The notes under the pieces: model-generated
The model's input: the letters and a program-made list of their open reading frames with translations, nothing else
Database searches by the model: none
Told to the model about the DNA's origin: nothing
Position numbers and translations under genes: made by a program
Assembly (NCBI RefSeq): GCF_963678635.1
Contig: NC_087068.1
Span: forward strand, 11,538,027 to 11,602,026
DNA from: Symsagittifera roscoffensis
Lineage: Eukaryota > Xenacoelomorpha > Acoela > Convolutidae
DNA: 64,000 nt
Direction: 5' to 3'
Shown here: positions 43,457 through 53,639 of the stretch, one piece after another
Layout of the letters: each line of letters starts with the position of its first letter
Numbering within the stretch: the stretch's first letter is position 1

Positions 43457-46062
43457 AATTATTAATTTTTCTCCAAACCCTTTTCCTAATAACCTCAAAT
43501 CAAAATATAAATCCTTCCCCTCGTACAGGACCACAAGATTTATTAGTAACACATTACGATTGCGAAGAAAATGAACAAAAAACACTACATAAATATGCAA
43601 TCAATCAAGTATCACAATGTGAAACAGAACCACAAGCTATAGAAACCACAGATATAATAGCAACACTCTACTCAAAAGCCCGAGCTACAACAGTTACAGG
43701 TTATAAATTCACAGCAACATTTTCCGAAAAGAAAGTACATTGTTCACAAGTCTCGAACGGAAACAAAAACCGACTTGACCATGAATCATTCTATCAAAGT
43801 AATATAGAACGTCTTTTACATCTCAATCCCGACGATTGTAAAAATGAATTACTTAGACTAAACATCACACAAAATAAAAATTCCCAAAGAAAATTAGTTA
43901 ATTTTCAAGTTTTTTCAGACTCTGTACATCAATCACAACTTGAAAGACACCAAGGACATATAAAACTAGACGAAAAATACCCGTATAACGGCGCACACGG
44001 ACGATTAACATATGACCTACATGATAAACACTGGATACCACACATTGGTATAAATAACCCATCAAACTGCAAAGCAGACACAAAAAATAAAGGATACCAA
44101 GAAATAATGTTTTTCGATTGGAAAATACAACTCGAAAAAATACAACTCACACGAGATTTATCTGATAATACAATGATCTATCAAGGAATCCGACTACCTT
44201 GTAAAAACGATCAAGGATATTGCGACCCTACAACAAGAACACAAGCAACAATTGTTTGGTTCCCCGAAGACACATGTACAACATTTCAAGTAGCAAAAAT
44301 ACACGCTCGTATGATAAAATTTCACGAAAAATATTTCATACAATCAATTCCTTACGAACAAGTCCATCCATCACGAAAACTAAGTTCCGATTTTAGAAAC
44401 ATAGATAACATAGAAAATAAATTGACACGTTTTCAAATATATCAAGAAACAGAACTTGCATGTAAATACAGAAATCCACTTCACAGAACACAATACTCTG
44501 AAATTTTAGTTGAATATGAAAAAGGATTCGACATGACCACTGGAAAAGTAAAAATCGACCCATATGCCACAGGTCATCCTCTAAACGAAGGAACATCCTA
44601 TATACCAGTTAATTTTGAAAAAAGCAACGGACAACCTGGTGGACATCTAAAACCTTATGACACCAGAAGCACACGCTTACAAGAATTATCACTAATGAAT
44701 ACCACATATTTTGGTAATATCCACTATGATATTCATTTGGATATGAAACTAGACTATACAATTAGCCGCATTTTTCAAGAAATGTCACTCTCCGAATTAG
44801 AAACACTACATCAACTATGCGAATTAGAACGAACACAAATATTACAATCACTTGCACTAGCAGTATTAAAAATACCCTACGCAGGATATTTATTATCAGG
44901 AAATAGATCAAATTTTTTGGACTATGAAGGAAACATCTTATGGTTTTATACTTGTACTAAAAAAGTATCACCACTATACGTTTTTGAAGATAAACGATGT
45001 TATAAAAGAATCCCTATCTTTTATAAGAATAAAGTACATTTCGTGGATACACTTTCACGAAGAACCTATTTCTGGGATACCGCAGTCCCATGTGGATCAG
45101 AAAATAGCCACAATGTAGTACAACTAAACCCTGATGAAAATAAATATTATCTTCTCACTCCATACCCCACATTAATGCAATCACTCAAAAAATTTTCACC
45201 AGAAAGCATTCGCGCTATCGCTCGAAACCCAAATATAGACTTACAATCAATAGGAATCTATTCAAAATCAGATATTCAACATCACATTAGAACACAACAA
45301 TTCCAAGAGTTACTAACACAAATGGACACTATACAAAGACAATCAATTGACCAAAACTTACGCAAACTTGCAGAAACCGCAGGATTTGCCGATATCTACA
45401 CACAAGACTATAGCGGATATTTTAAAGACATTAAAGATTATATATATCTAAACGGCGAAAAATACCGTCCCCAAGATATATCACCAATTAACATTTTTAG
45501 CTTTGTTACACTCAAAAATGAGATCCTAGATTTTCTAGGATGGCCCTACTACATCTTAGAAAAATTGACTATTTTATACGCAATGTTTAACTTTATTGGA
45601 TTTCTTTTCTCACTCTTAAAAGGAATCTACAATACATGTGCTATACACACACAAGTAAACAGACAAGCAAGCGTAGCACGCATACTCTTTGCAGGATTTT
45701 TTGGAATCTTTTCCACATCTATAAACAAAATTCTTTTAGACGCACAAATAAAAGAATATAACACAAAAATAACAACACGACAAAATACATACGACGAAGA
45801 ACATAACAATGTAGACACACAGCCAACGGCACCACAATTACCACCCCTACCAAATAACCATCCACTATCCCTAGCCCCGCGAAATTTTAGAAATTTAGCA
45901 ATCACACATAATCCAAATTTTCGACTCACCACATCACAAAGTCCCGTCCAACATATAATGACACATCCACCACAAGATGATAATACTTATGAACAAATTA
46001 TTGAACAGCCCCATACCACCGCTTTTCAATCTCAAAATAATAATTTTTTTAGCCCACGATGA
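43444..46062 (+). CDS. env: Envelope glycoprotein (872 residues)
   Basis: A hydrophobic signal peptide (residues 1 to about 19) starts the protein. A long Cys-containing ectodomain of about 675 residues includes the block MKLDYTISRIFQEMSLSELE, which has heptad-like hydrophobic spacing, and a Cys-flanked VHFVDTLSRR region. The membrane segment is at about 700-732, with a second hydrophobic stretch at about 745-765. A tail of about 105 residues contains a PTAP motif (794-797). The start overlaps the end of ORF5 and the stop overlaps ORF7 as ATGA. Role: membrane fusion and cell entry of an enveloped particle, by analogy with errantiviruses. The ectodomain resembles neither the usual gypsy/baculovirus F type nor any family I can name firmly; an origin from a negative-strand RNA virus-type glycoprotein is possible. 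Confidence 0.88.
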   Translation: MYILKLLIFLQTLFLITSNQNINPSPRTGPQDLLVTHYDCEENEQKTLHKYAINQVSQCETEPQAIETTDIIATLYSKARATTVTGYKFTATFSEKKVHCSQVSNGNKNRLDHESFYQSNIERLLHLNPDDCKNELLRLNITQNKNSQRKLVNFQVFSDSVHQSQLERHQGHIKLDEKYPYNGAHGRLTYDLHDKHWIPHIGINNPSNCKADTKNKGYQEIMFFDWKIQLEKIQLTRDLSDNTMIYQGIRLPCKNDQGYCDPTTRTQATIVWFPEDTCTTFQVAKIHARMIKFHEKYFIQSIPYEQVHPSRKLSSDFRNIDNIENKLTRFQIYQETELACKYRNPLHRTQYSEILVEYEKGFDMTTGKVKIDPYATGHPLNEGTSYIPVNFEKSNGQPGGHLKPYDTRSTRLQELSLMNTTYFGNIHYDIHLDMKLDYTISRIFQEMSLSELETLHQLCELERTQILQSLALAVLKIPYAGYLLSGNRSNFLDYEGNILWFYTCTKKVSPLYVFEDKRCYKRIPIFYKNKVHFVDTLSRRTYFWDTAVPCGSENSHNVVQLNPDENKYYLLTPYPTLMQSLKKFSPESIRAIARNPNIDLQSIGIYSKSDIQHHIRTQQFQELLTQMDTIQRQSIDQNLRKLAETAGFADIYTQDYSGYFKDIKDYIYLNGEKYRPQDISPINIFSFVTLKNEILDFLGWPYYILEKLTILYAMFNFIGFLFSLLKGIYNTCAIHTQVNRQASVARILFAGFFGIFSTSINKILLDAQIKEYNTKITTRQNTYDEEHNNVDTQPTAPQLPPLPNNHPLSLAPRNFRNLAITHNPNFRLTTSQSPVQHIMTHPPQDDNTYEQIIEQPHTTAFQSQNNNFFSPR

Positions 46063-47852
46063 GCCGCCAACTTGGATCACTCCATCGATCAAATTCCCAT
46101 CCAACCAACCTTATCTCTTCAATCCCAATAATCCCACTTTTTGCTTTTCCGCCACCCGATTTTCCATCTAGCAATGTAACATCAGGCATGAATTCCGACA
46201 CTAACTCACAAATTTCAGTTTTATACTCCATTTCACAGCTAAATAACCCGAATATTGAAACCCCCGATGAATTTGCCGACTCAGAACCATCTCCATCCAA
46301 TAATTTCCATAACCCTTCTCATTTTTCTCAACCTCCCTTTCAACCCATATTGTCAAATAACCCTGACCCCATCACTCCTACACCCTCTTATGCTTCCCAA
46401 GTTACCCCAACCTACTCCTCATACCACTCTGACCAATCATCTCCAGATACCCCCCGAATCTCCCCAGAGCTAGACAATTTTATTACCCTCCAACAACAAC
46501 CCTACCACCTTAACACCCCGACCATAAACCAAATCTCCTCCACTACAAATTCATCCAATCCCCCTACACCCTCTTCAAATTATACTGAATCATTAGCACC
46601 ATCATCCACATCAACTGAATCCTCACTCAACACTAATAGAGCTTACCGCACTTTTAAAAGAAAGTTCCCCAACCATCCTTTCCCAGCAAAACCAGGAACA
46701 GCCCGTGAATACATCAACCACCCCCAGCATACTAACACTAGAGAATTTTTAGCTATCACTTTACCCTCATTTCCACAATACACCTTAAACACCCCTCATG
46801 ACGCTAACGAAACACGCAACTTTGTAGACGAATACGTTTTAATGCCCACTCTCTCTTGGACCTCATACTATCATTTCACTAACCCTCTTTGCTTACCTTT
46901 AACCAACACATCCATCGATATAGACCGAAACAACGACATGCTATATCGACTAACTACACCACTCACCGCTAGACAATTTACTTACGTAGGATATAAAAAA
47001 TCACTAAAAATACACACTGCACCTAGAGCTAATGAATATACACTAGAATACTACGATCACAACATCATCAGAGCTAACCAAGATCAATTCTTAGACGACG
47101 ATCGCTTCGCTAACCCACAAATCACCGAGAAATTTTTCATCAAGACACCATATGTATTTACACTAAACATCTTTGACCGAAAGTTTGATCACATTATTTC
47201 AGAAGCACTAACAAGCACACAAGCATACGAAAGTTTTAAAGAACGCTTCCAAATCTTCTCACTAACCTTTCATTTCCTTGCACCACACGAAAGAGATTTA
47301 CACTGCTCACACGATATTATGTTGCGAACTAAACAAACACATACATACAGTTACTATCGTTTCATCCAAAATCACTTTGACCTCCACACACCCTCTAGAC
47401 AACCACACCATCGTTTCCAATTCATCAATTCAAAATACACTTCACCATATTTCCTAAATTTCACATATTGTATTAAAGACACTAACCTTCATGGTATTCT
47501 CCGTAATTATGACCCCATAACCCAAATGTATATTTTCTGCCCCATCACCAAGACCTTCAACGCAGAAGAATCCCGACCCTTCCTTATCCCGCACGAGTTT
47601 GTACAGCCTATAGAAATCCCCATTTTAGAATTCATCCACAACACTAAATTTAACCACAAGTTATATAACTTAATCCAAAACACACCTTATGAGTTTGCAG
47701 TAGGCACTGAAGAACTAACCACTATTAAGGCACTTCAATTGCTTTGGCCACTACTTCAAACTAAAAATATCATCCGCATATTAGCTAAACTACTCACAAC
47801 TTCAGAACTAATTCACGACATCTTCCCCCACGGTTTTTTCCCCGACGACTAA
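46059..47852 (+). CDS. ORF7, 597-residue protein of unknown function
   Basis: It starts within the env stop (ATGA); this junction is identical in the old copy (5150). The first roughly 190 residues are Ser/Pro/Thr/Asn-rich and probably disordered. From about residue 195 (after an Arg/Lys cluster RTFKRKFP) to the end is a globular-looking part with abundant aromatics and His, for example LHCSHDIMLRTKQTHTYSYY and LLWPLLQTKNIIRILAKLL. There is no signal peptide, membrane segment or obvious catalytic motif. The C-terminal domain is the best conserved part in the old copy. A structural or regulatory role next to Env is possible. I do not recognise it. Confidence 0.88.
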   Translation: MSRQLGSLHRSNSHPTNLISSIPIIPLFAFPPPDFPSSNVTSGMNSDTNSQISVLYSISQLNNPNIETPDEFADSEPSPSNNFHNPSHFSQPPFQPILSNNPDPITPTPSYASQVTPTYSSYHSDQSSPDTPRISPELDNFITLQQQPYHLNTPTINQISSTTNSSNPPTPSSNYTESLAPSSTSTESSLNTNRAYRTFKRKFPNHPFPAKPGTAREYINHPQHTNTREFLAITLPSFPQYTLNTPHDANETRNFVDEYVLMPTLSWTSYYHFTNPLCLPLTNTSIDIDRNNDMLYRLTTPLTARQFTYVGYKKSLKIHTAPRANEYTLEYYDHNIIRANQDQFLDDDRFANPQITEKFFIKTPYVFTLNIFDRKFDHIISEALTSTQAYESFKERFQIFSLTFHFLAPHERDLHCSHDIMLRTKQTHTYSYYRFIQNHFDLHTPSRQPHHRFQFINSKYTSPYFLNFTYCIKDTNLHGILRNYDPITQMYIFCPITKTFNAEESRPFLIPHEFVQPIEIPILEFIHNTKFNHKLYNLIQNTPYEFAVGTEELTTIKALQLLWPLLQTKNIIRILAKLLTTSELIHDIFPHGFFPDD

Positions 47853-47855
47853 CAG

Positions 47856-47935
47856 GTAAGTATGAATTAAATGAATATTACTAACTAATTAAAATATTGA
47901 AAAAACCCACCATTCTTTATTCATGTTTTCTTTAG
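47856..47935 (+). other. 80-nt intron after the last stop codon
   Basis: Donor CAG|GTAAGT (GT at 47856-47857) begins 3 nt after the ORF7 stop. A perfect TACTAAC branch motif lies at 47879-47885, and a T-rich acceptor TTTTCTTTAG has its AG at 47934-47935. The old copy has an 80-nt intron at the same place with donor, branch-like motif and acceptor. The integrated DNA retains it, so genomic RNA must escape this splice or use the sites alternatively. Confidence 0.78.
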
Positions 47936-48810
47936 ATTTTTAGCCTTCATCCGACGATCACCTACAAAAACCACAAAAGACAAATAAAAATCGCAAATTT
48001 CATCAAACAAATTTCCAAAATTCTATTAATCTCTTACACATATAAATTTATAAATTCAATACCAATGCAGTAAATTAATTTATAAAATTTTCCCCCAAAA
48101 GCAGTAAATCTACATATGATGAAAATTTGTATCTTAAAATTCCCCCATTACTAGCAGTAAATTTCCAAATTCTATGCAGTAAATTAATAAAATGCAATTG
48201 CAGTACTAACCTTTTGATATTTTCATTCACTCGCACAGAAATTCTATCCATACTCGCACAGCTCGCCCACGAAGAATTGTTTAAAATAATGAATTTCAGT
48301 TTCAAGTTTTCACACTCAATAACTCTAACACACGATAACAAGTTTCAAACTTTCCTTTAACCCGGTTGGAGAGGAATCATATACTAAACAAAACTAACCA
48401 ACGCAGCTTACTAAATACCACAAATCATAGAATAACAGCATGACTAAGAAAAGGAAACCAACGGTACCCAAACCGGATTAACCCAGTTTAAAACTGGATA
48501 ATTTATTCTTTTGAAGACTATTATAAAGTCTTAGAAAGAAATAATAAAACACAAAAAAGTCGAAAGACAAACCCATACCACAAACAATTTGATTTTTGAA
48601 AAAAGGACACAACCAAAGAAACATAAGTAAAACCACAACAAACCCAACATAAAACGTTGTCACATAACAGGACCCCTCACAAAAACCGCATGAAATCATA
48701 CTCCCACACCTGGCCTAACCCACCAGGAAAGGACGTCCTGAGCATGCTCTATAGCCGGCCTAACCCACCGTGCTACATCCACGCTTTGTGACCACACCTT
48801 TATTTTTAAT

Positions 48811-48838
48811 AAGAGCTACTCAAGGGTGAGTAACTCTT
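48811..48838 (+). promoter_or_regulatory. Conserved 3' hairpin
   Basis: AAGAG-C-TACTCA, loop AGGG, then TGAGTA-A-CTCTT: an 11 bp stem with one mismatch. The counterpart is at 2414-2440. Confidence 0.6.
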
Positions 48839-49406
48839 CAAAATAACCGAACTAAAACAAAAAGCTTTTGTGAAAACAACTAACTAAAATCATGATTAAA
48901 AAATATTAAACTAATAAAAGTTTTATAAAATGTAAAATCACATGATGCAATATATAGATCAGAATACAACACCAAGGACGAACATCAAAAGACAAGACGA
49001 CCTCACTACACTCGAGAGAGAATGACCAACTACAATCGATATGCCACTCACAATCACAACTCAAAGGATTTAGAGTACGACTTGACTTCGCAGAAAAGGA
49101 CTTCATTGAACTAGACCAATGACCACCTCGATGTTCAAGTATACGTACAGATCCGAGTAATCAGGCATCCCCTCCACGCACAATCTCCACGCCATTCCCA
49201 AGCTAGATCAGATACAAAGGAAGTTCTCCCTGAAGAACAGAAAAACCTGACATAGCCAACCATTCTGAAATCAGAATTGGTTTTGTTGCAAAGACTCAGT
49301 CGTTGTCACAAGGAGAAGCGAAAGAAAATTGTGATGTTCACCAAATACCAACGTCCATCATCCATCCTTGAACTACAGAAGAACTGTTCTAAAAAACACT
49401 GTAAAA

Positions 49407-49416
49407 CCCGGATGGG
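49407..49416 (+). promoter_or_regulatory. Polypurine-like tract before the 3' LTR
   Basis: CCCGGATGGG abuts the LTR. The same motif abuts the old 3' LTR. It is short for a polypurine tract but is the only conserved sequence at the expected plus-strand priming site. Confidence 0.5.
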
Positions 49417-49824
49417 TGGAACCTGATCTAAACTATATTTTATGATTGGATAAATTAAATGTTTTACCAATGTAAAGTATTTAATATTAACCAATCATGA
49501 TCCATCTAACTAACAACCCACTTATTTGTAAGTGCTGAAGTTACTTGTAATTTCAGCACCAGAGAGATTTGAATTTAACTTAGAAATTAGTTGGACTCTC
49601 CCGAGCACTTCAGCAGCCGCAATAAACCAGTATACCCTAGATCTATTGAGCCTAGCAGAGACTAGTTAAACAACCTGAGACTAGATAGTATAAGAGTAAG
49701 ATTAGGATCGGTATTAGACTAAGAAGTTGCACGAATCTATCCGGCCGAAAATAAGATAGCGTGACGAGCAGACGGTGTACCCTATCCGAAATTACTCTAT
49801 GAGTTACGCCCCAGTCATAACTCA
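49417..49824 (+). repeat. 3' LTR of the young element
   Basis: 408 bp, no difference found from the 5' LTR by direct reading. It is followed by the target duplication CAAC. Confidence 0.97.
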
Positions 49825-50400
49825 CAACGCAACTTCAGCTTAGTCGGGGAAAAGCAACATGAACTTACCAGTTCCAAACGGATGAATTTTGAAAAACCAG
49901 CTGAATTTTTAAAAACGAATAATCTTACGTTAATGAACTGCCCAAATACGTTTGCAATTGTAGATAATATACTTCTAGTCAGAAAAAAACGAGAAAACAG
50001 AGCACCAGGTGACGCTCGAAACTGTATTAGATAAAATGGAGTTAAAAAAGTTTGACCATCTCAGGACCCAAATAAAAATTTGCTTATAAATAAGTCAAAT
50101 GATTAGGTTTTATCGTTAATGCAGAATCGACTGGGCCAATATTTAAGAAAACAGAAGTAACAGAAGACTTCAACGTACCAAAAACAAACAATTAAAAAGT
50201 TTTCTGGGTTCAATGCAGTATCTCACAAAACACCTCCCTAATTTAGCAGCGGAGTCAGCCCTGCTGAGACAATTGCTAACATTAGCGAAAAATACAACAT
50301 CGAATGGTTCGATGATCACAAGAAAACGTATCAAAAAATTTAAAAAATTGGTCGCAGAAATTACAGAAAATCAACGTTTTACATAACTGTGTTTTCAGCT
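49825..50400 (+). pseudogene. 3' half of the interrupted RT
   Basis: Continues the RT begun at 30660-30974. Blocks: FSLVG-like and NCPNTFAIVDNILLV, where the catalytic box reads VDN instead of xDD; TISGPK; then the connection block SFLGSMQYLTKHLPNLAAE followed by ITENQRFT at about 50210-50390. Frameshifts and stops are present. The family is Ty3/gypsy, K02A2.6/Mag-like. RNase H and integrase are not recognisable beyond 50400. Confidence 0.75.
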
Positions 50401-50929
50401 ATCTAGAACCAGTTAACTCAATGTGCACATTCACAGTTCCAAGAAAAAAAATAATCTATCTAGTTCCTATAATCAAGGACATTAAGTTTAGTTAATTTTC
50501 GACGATATGTGATTTAGCACTTCTAAAAACTTTTCAAACAAGATGCAATAACTCGAGATTTTTGCTTCATTTGTCAAAAAATCTGTGTTATTTTTTGTTC
50601 AAAAACCTGATGTTTATATCTGAACTCCATATTTCTGAACTCCATATTTTCATTCCATCTTTTATGAACATGGTACTGATTTCATGTAAAACCGTTATTC
50701 CAATCAACTTTTTCATATCTAATTGATTAATGTGAATTTTCAGAGAAACCTAACAAATTTCAGAGAAAATGTGAGTTGTGTCGGTTTTTGTGCAGTCAGC
50801 AGTCATTTCTGATAATCAGTCGGAAATGTTAGGTTCGAAACCCCATTGGTAGAAAACCGGTCTGTACTTCTCACTCGTGGGACAATTGGGTATACCATTT
50901 CTTTAGGCAACCAGTTCAAAAAAAAAGAA
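50401..50929. other. No recognisable gene
   Basis: AT-rich sequence with only chance open frames. It contains GGTTCGAAACC at 50831, a B-box-like string without a foldable tRNA around it. Confidence 0.45.
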
Positions 50930-51180
50930 TTGCAACATAAAGTTGCATCTGGACCTACCAGATGTATTGAACAATAAAACTCCACATCAATCAGAAATTT
51001 TAAGTGATGCAGAATTTTTGAGGCAGTTCAAAAGAAAAGCATGGAAAGATAAAGATGTCACAAAAGCAAAAAAAAGTCTGTTGAAAGATTGCTGAAAGAG
51101 GAAAAAGGAGTTCAAAAAAGTAAAATGCTGTTTTGACAGGGTTTTGAAGGCAGAAAATGAGTCTTGTAGAGATATCCCCT
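50930..51180 (+). pseudogene. Degraded coding remnant, family unknown
   Basis: One plus frame reads about 50 protein-like residues (contains LHLDLPDVLNNKTPHQSEIL and QFKRKAWKDKDVTKA) before a stop. The composition is Lys/Glu-rich. It could be part of the interrupted element or of a separate transposon. Confidence 0.25.
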
Positions 51181-51245
51181 GAAAAATTCAAGGCAAGGAG
51201 AATCGTGATCTGAAGCTACAATAAAATGAGAACAAACAATTTTTG

Positions 51246-51265
51246 CGGGGGGGGGGGGGGGGGGA
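51246..51265 (+). repeat. Poly-G tract
   Basis: About 19 consecutive G, flanked by AATTTTTGC and AGAAGAG, vaguely like the C/G-tract end of the MITEs. Confidence 0.7.
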
Positions 51266-52599
51266 GAAGAGTAACACCTTGCAAAATTTCCACGTCAGAC
51301 TGCCTGCTTAGAAAGCGTTGTGCTAAAGCGATCTGACTGAAGAAAATTGAAGGGTCCGGTAATATTCATCAGTCGGATAATAGATTCTAAAATTTAGAAA
51401 AACTCTCGGGAAAATCAAGAAAAATTCTCGGGAAGGAGCCTCACAGGTTGCGCTAAGCCTACAGTTATTGTCGTCGACTTGGGCACACATTCAAAAACTG
51501 ATGTATGTCAGCAAACAATTTGAAACATGTGATGAAAATTAAACCAACAATCTCGTTCAATTCCACGCAGGCGTTTGAAATTAAGCCAAATTTCTCAACA
51601 AAAATTCAAAACAGGCAAAACCCTCCATTTAAATCAGGTTCAAGAGTTGGTAACATGTAGGTGAAACTAGAGATCACATTAAGTTTTAGTCCTTTTGAAG
51701 GAGAGTTTTCACCCAGGAGATAAAAAATCATGCACAAAATTGTTTTTGCAACTTCAGTGCAAAAAAATTATTTTGGAATCTTTTGCAAACCTTCAGAAAG
51801 AAATAAGAAAAATCGAGATATCAAATTGCATAACAAAATAGAAGAAGAAAATGAAAAACTTACCACTAACCACATCGATTTCCGGGGAGAAAGCGAATTG
51901 GAATGCCGAGTACATGACAAAATATCTAAATTCATTTTCCAATAAGACCACTTAATAAATTAATTTTTCCATAACACTCTTCAAAAAACATTATATAGAC
52001 TTGATTGCTTTCCAGGAACCAAAATTTCTAGTGGGGTTGCTTTTCTATTTTAGTTGCATCATTGATTAATTTTCGAGAAAAATTACTGTTGATTAATTTC
52101 AGGTTTGTTTTCCATTACAAATTTGTTGACCAAGAATTAAATCATTCGTTTTAGACAAAACTAAATATCTTACCTTCTGAGAATCGACTACAAGTATTTT
52201 GAAAATGAAAAAGTCTATAACGCCATGGCGTTGTGACGCATCCATGTAAAAGCATTGTGGGTTCATGTTGTGATTGTGTGTTTTTTCTTCTGTAATTTTG
52301 ACTTTCCATCTTGATTAGATACCTGTTTTGTTGTGTCTATTCGAATTCCATTGGATTTCGCAGAAACTCTTGAATTGAATAGAAAAGAATAAATTTTATT
52401 TCAATTTTCCAATTTAATCGTTATACTTGTTCAGTCAATTTTAAAATATAACTGTGATATTTAAACATACTCTATTATGGTGTAGTCATCAAATTCCATT
52501 TTGCGGGAAAACCCGGCCTTTTGGCTAAACCATACTGTAGAACCCTCACCTAATGGACAAATTGGATCGATCAATTCCACTTAGCAATAATTGCGAAAA

Positions 52600-53530
52600 A
52601 GAACCTAGATATCAAAAGCTTAGAAGAACCAGAGGTAACAGAAATCACAGTTCTCGAAGATTCCCAAAAATCAGAAATTGAATGAGAAAGAAAAGGTAGA
52701 GAGGTTAGAAATCATGATGGTTTCCGAGCTTACGAAAATGCAGAAGACAAAAAAAATGCAGAGAAGAAAAGCAAATTTGGTGGCATGAGAAGAAACGATA
52801 CCGATAAAAAAAAGTATGATCAAAATTATACTTGGTCCTAGGTTAAGGAAAAAAATTCTTCTCGTTAAAAATTTTCAGGTGAAAGTCTTGTTTGCCTAGA
52901 TTTTTTGAATTTTCAGGCTCCGCATTTGTGAAACTGTCGAACAACCTCTTCGATCAAAAAAAATTGTTATTCAAAGAAATGAGCAAAAATGTTACGAGAA
53001 GTTCTAGGGAGCAGTTTCAGATCTATTGAGATGTTGTGATATAGCAGTAGGGAGATGCTGAGCAAGATTGGAAACGAGGTGTGCTCATTTTCAAAAGAGA
53101 AACTGCGATCTCCAACGGAGAATTTCATCGAAAACATTAAATGGAATGGATGCATCAAATCAGGCGATCATCGGTGAAAAAGAGTGTTTTAGTCACTTCA
53201 ATTTCACAAACATGCCTAGACCTCACGTTAATGCGAAAGTGTATAAAAATTTTAATCCTGTAAAAAGAGAACTAAGCATGAAAAAACAAAACTCTTGTAT
53301 GAAATCTGGTGAGGCGTTTACCAAAGGTTATCCTAATATTTGTCCGGCGAAAGAATTTCTCTATAACTTTTGTAAACACAAGGATCATTTCGGAAGTTTA
53401 TGTATATTCAAGGCAAGGAAACCACTTGTTAGTACTGCAGAAGAATATTTTAATAATCAGAGTTCTGAATGATGCACACCGGGACCATTTGAGATTTATG
53501 AACATAAATTTTGTGGTGTGACGAACGTTT
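52600..53530 (+). pseudogene. gag: gag remnant, unit A
   Basis: An acidic block (EEPEVTEITVLEDSQKSEIE) lies near 52615. The nucleocapsid part in the frame at 53068-53472 has FTKGYPNICPAKEF and HFGSLC, matching the Mag-like Gag at 27509-27733. In the second knuckle the first Cys is replaced by Tyr, and in the first a Cys by Ser, so zinc binding is lost. Frameshifted. Confidence 0.6.
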
Positions 53531-53639
53531 CGAATGAACATAAGCGACGACGACGATTATATTGTATTTGATAGTAGAACCATTTACTACAATAACGGCC
53601 TCGAAACAAAAAAATTCTTGTAGAAAATTGGAGCTTGTG

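Larger units (their letters stand above)
47936..49416 (+). other. 3' non-coding region
   Basis: About 1.48 kb. Includes a block conserved with the old element in which GGCCTAACCCACC occurs twice (48711 and about 48757) around GAGCATGCTCTATAGCC, a conserved hairpin at 48811-48838 and further patches of similarity. Short open frames on either strand show no conservation. A nuclear export or packaging role for the repeated block is conceivable but unproven. Confidence 0.6.
30975..49824 (+). mobile_element. Young, apparently intact giant env-bearing LTR element
   Basis: 18,850 bp, bounded by 408 bp direct repeats (30975-31382 and 49417-49824) that I found identical on reading. Their ends are TG...CA, and the 4 bp target duplication CAAC lies at 30971-30974 and 49825-49828. 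A primer site follows the 5' LTR and a short purine-rich GGATGGG precedes the 3' LTR. The 2740-codon gag-pol, env and five further ATG-started ORFs are uninterrupted. Pol order PR-RT-RH-IN places it in the Ty3/gypsy group. Env plus accessory ORFs make it errantivirus-like in organisation, but much longer than gypsy-type elements (about 7-8 kb). The identical LTRs imply very recent insertion. Confidence 0.97.

Noticed and set aside
50785..50860. B-box-like GGTTCGAAACC suggesting a tRNA or SINE
   Set aside because: The flanking bases do not pair into a T-stem, there is no convincing A-box on either strand, and no second copy occurs in the window.
51240..51310. Third full MITE around the poly-G tract
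   Set aside because: Only the G tract and a short flank resemble the MITE; the inverted ends and 8 bp duplication are missing.
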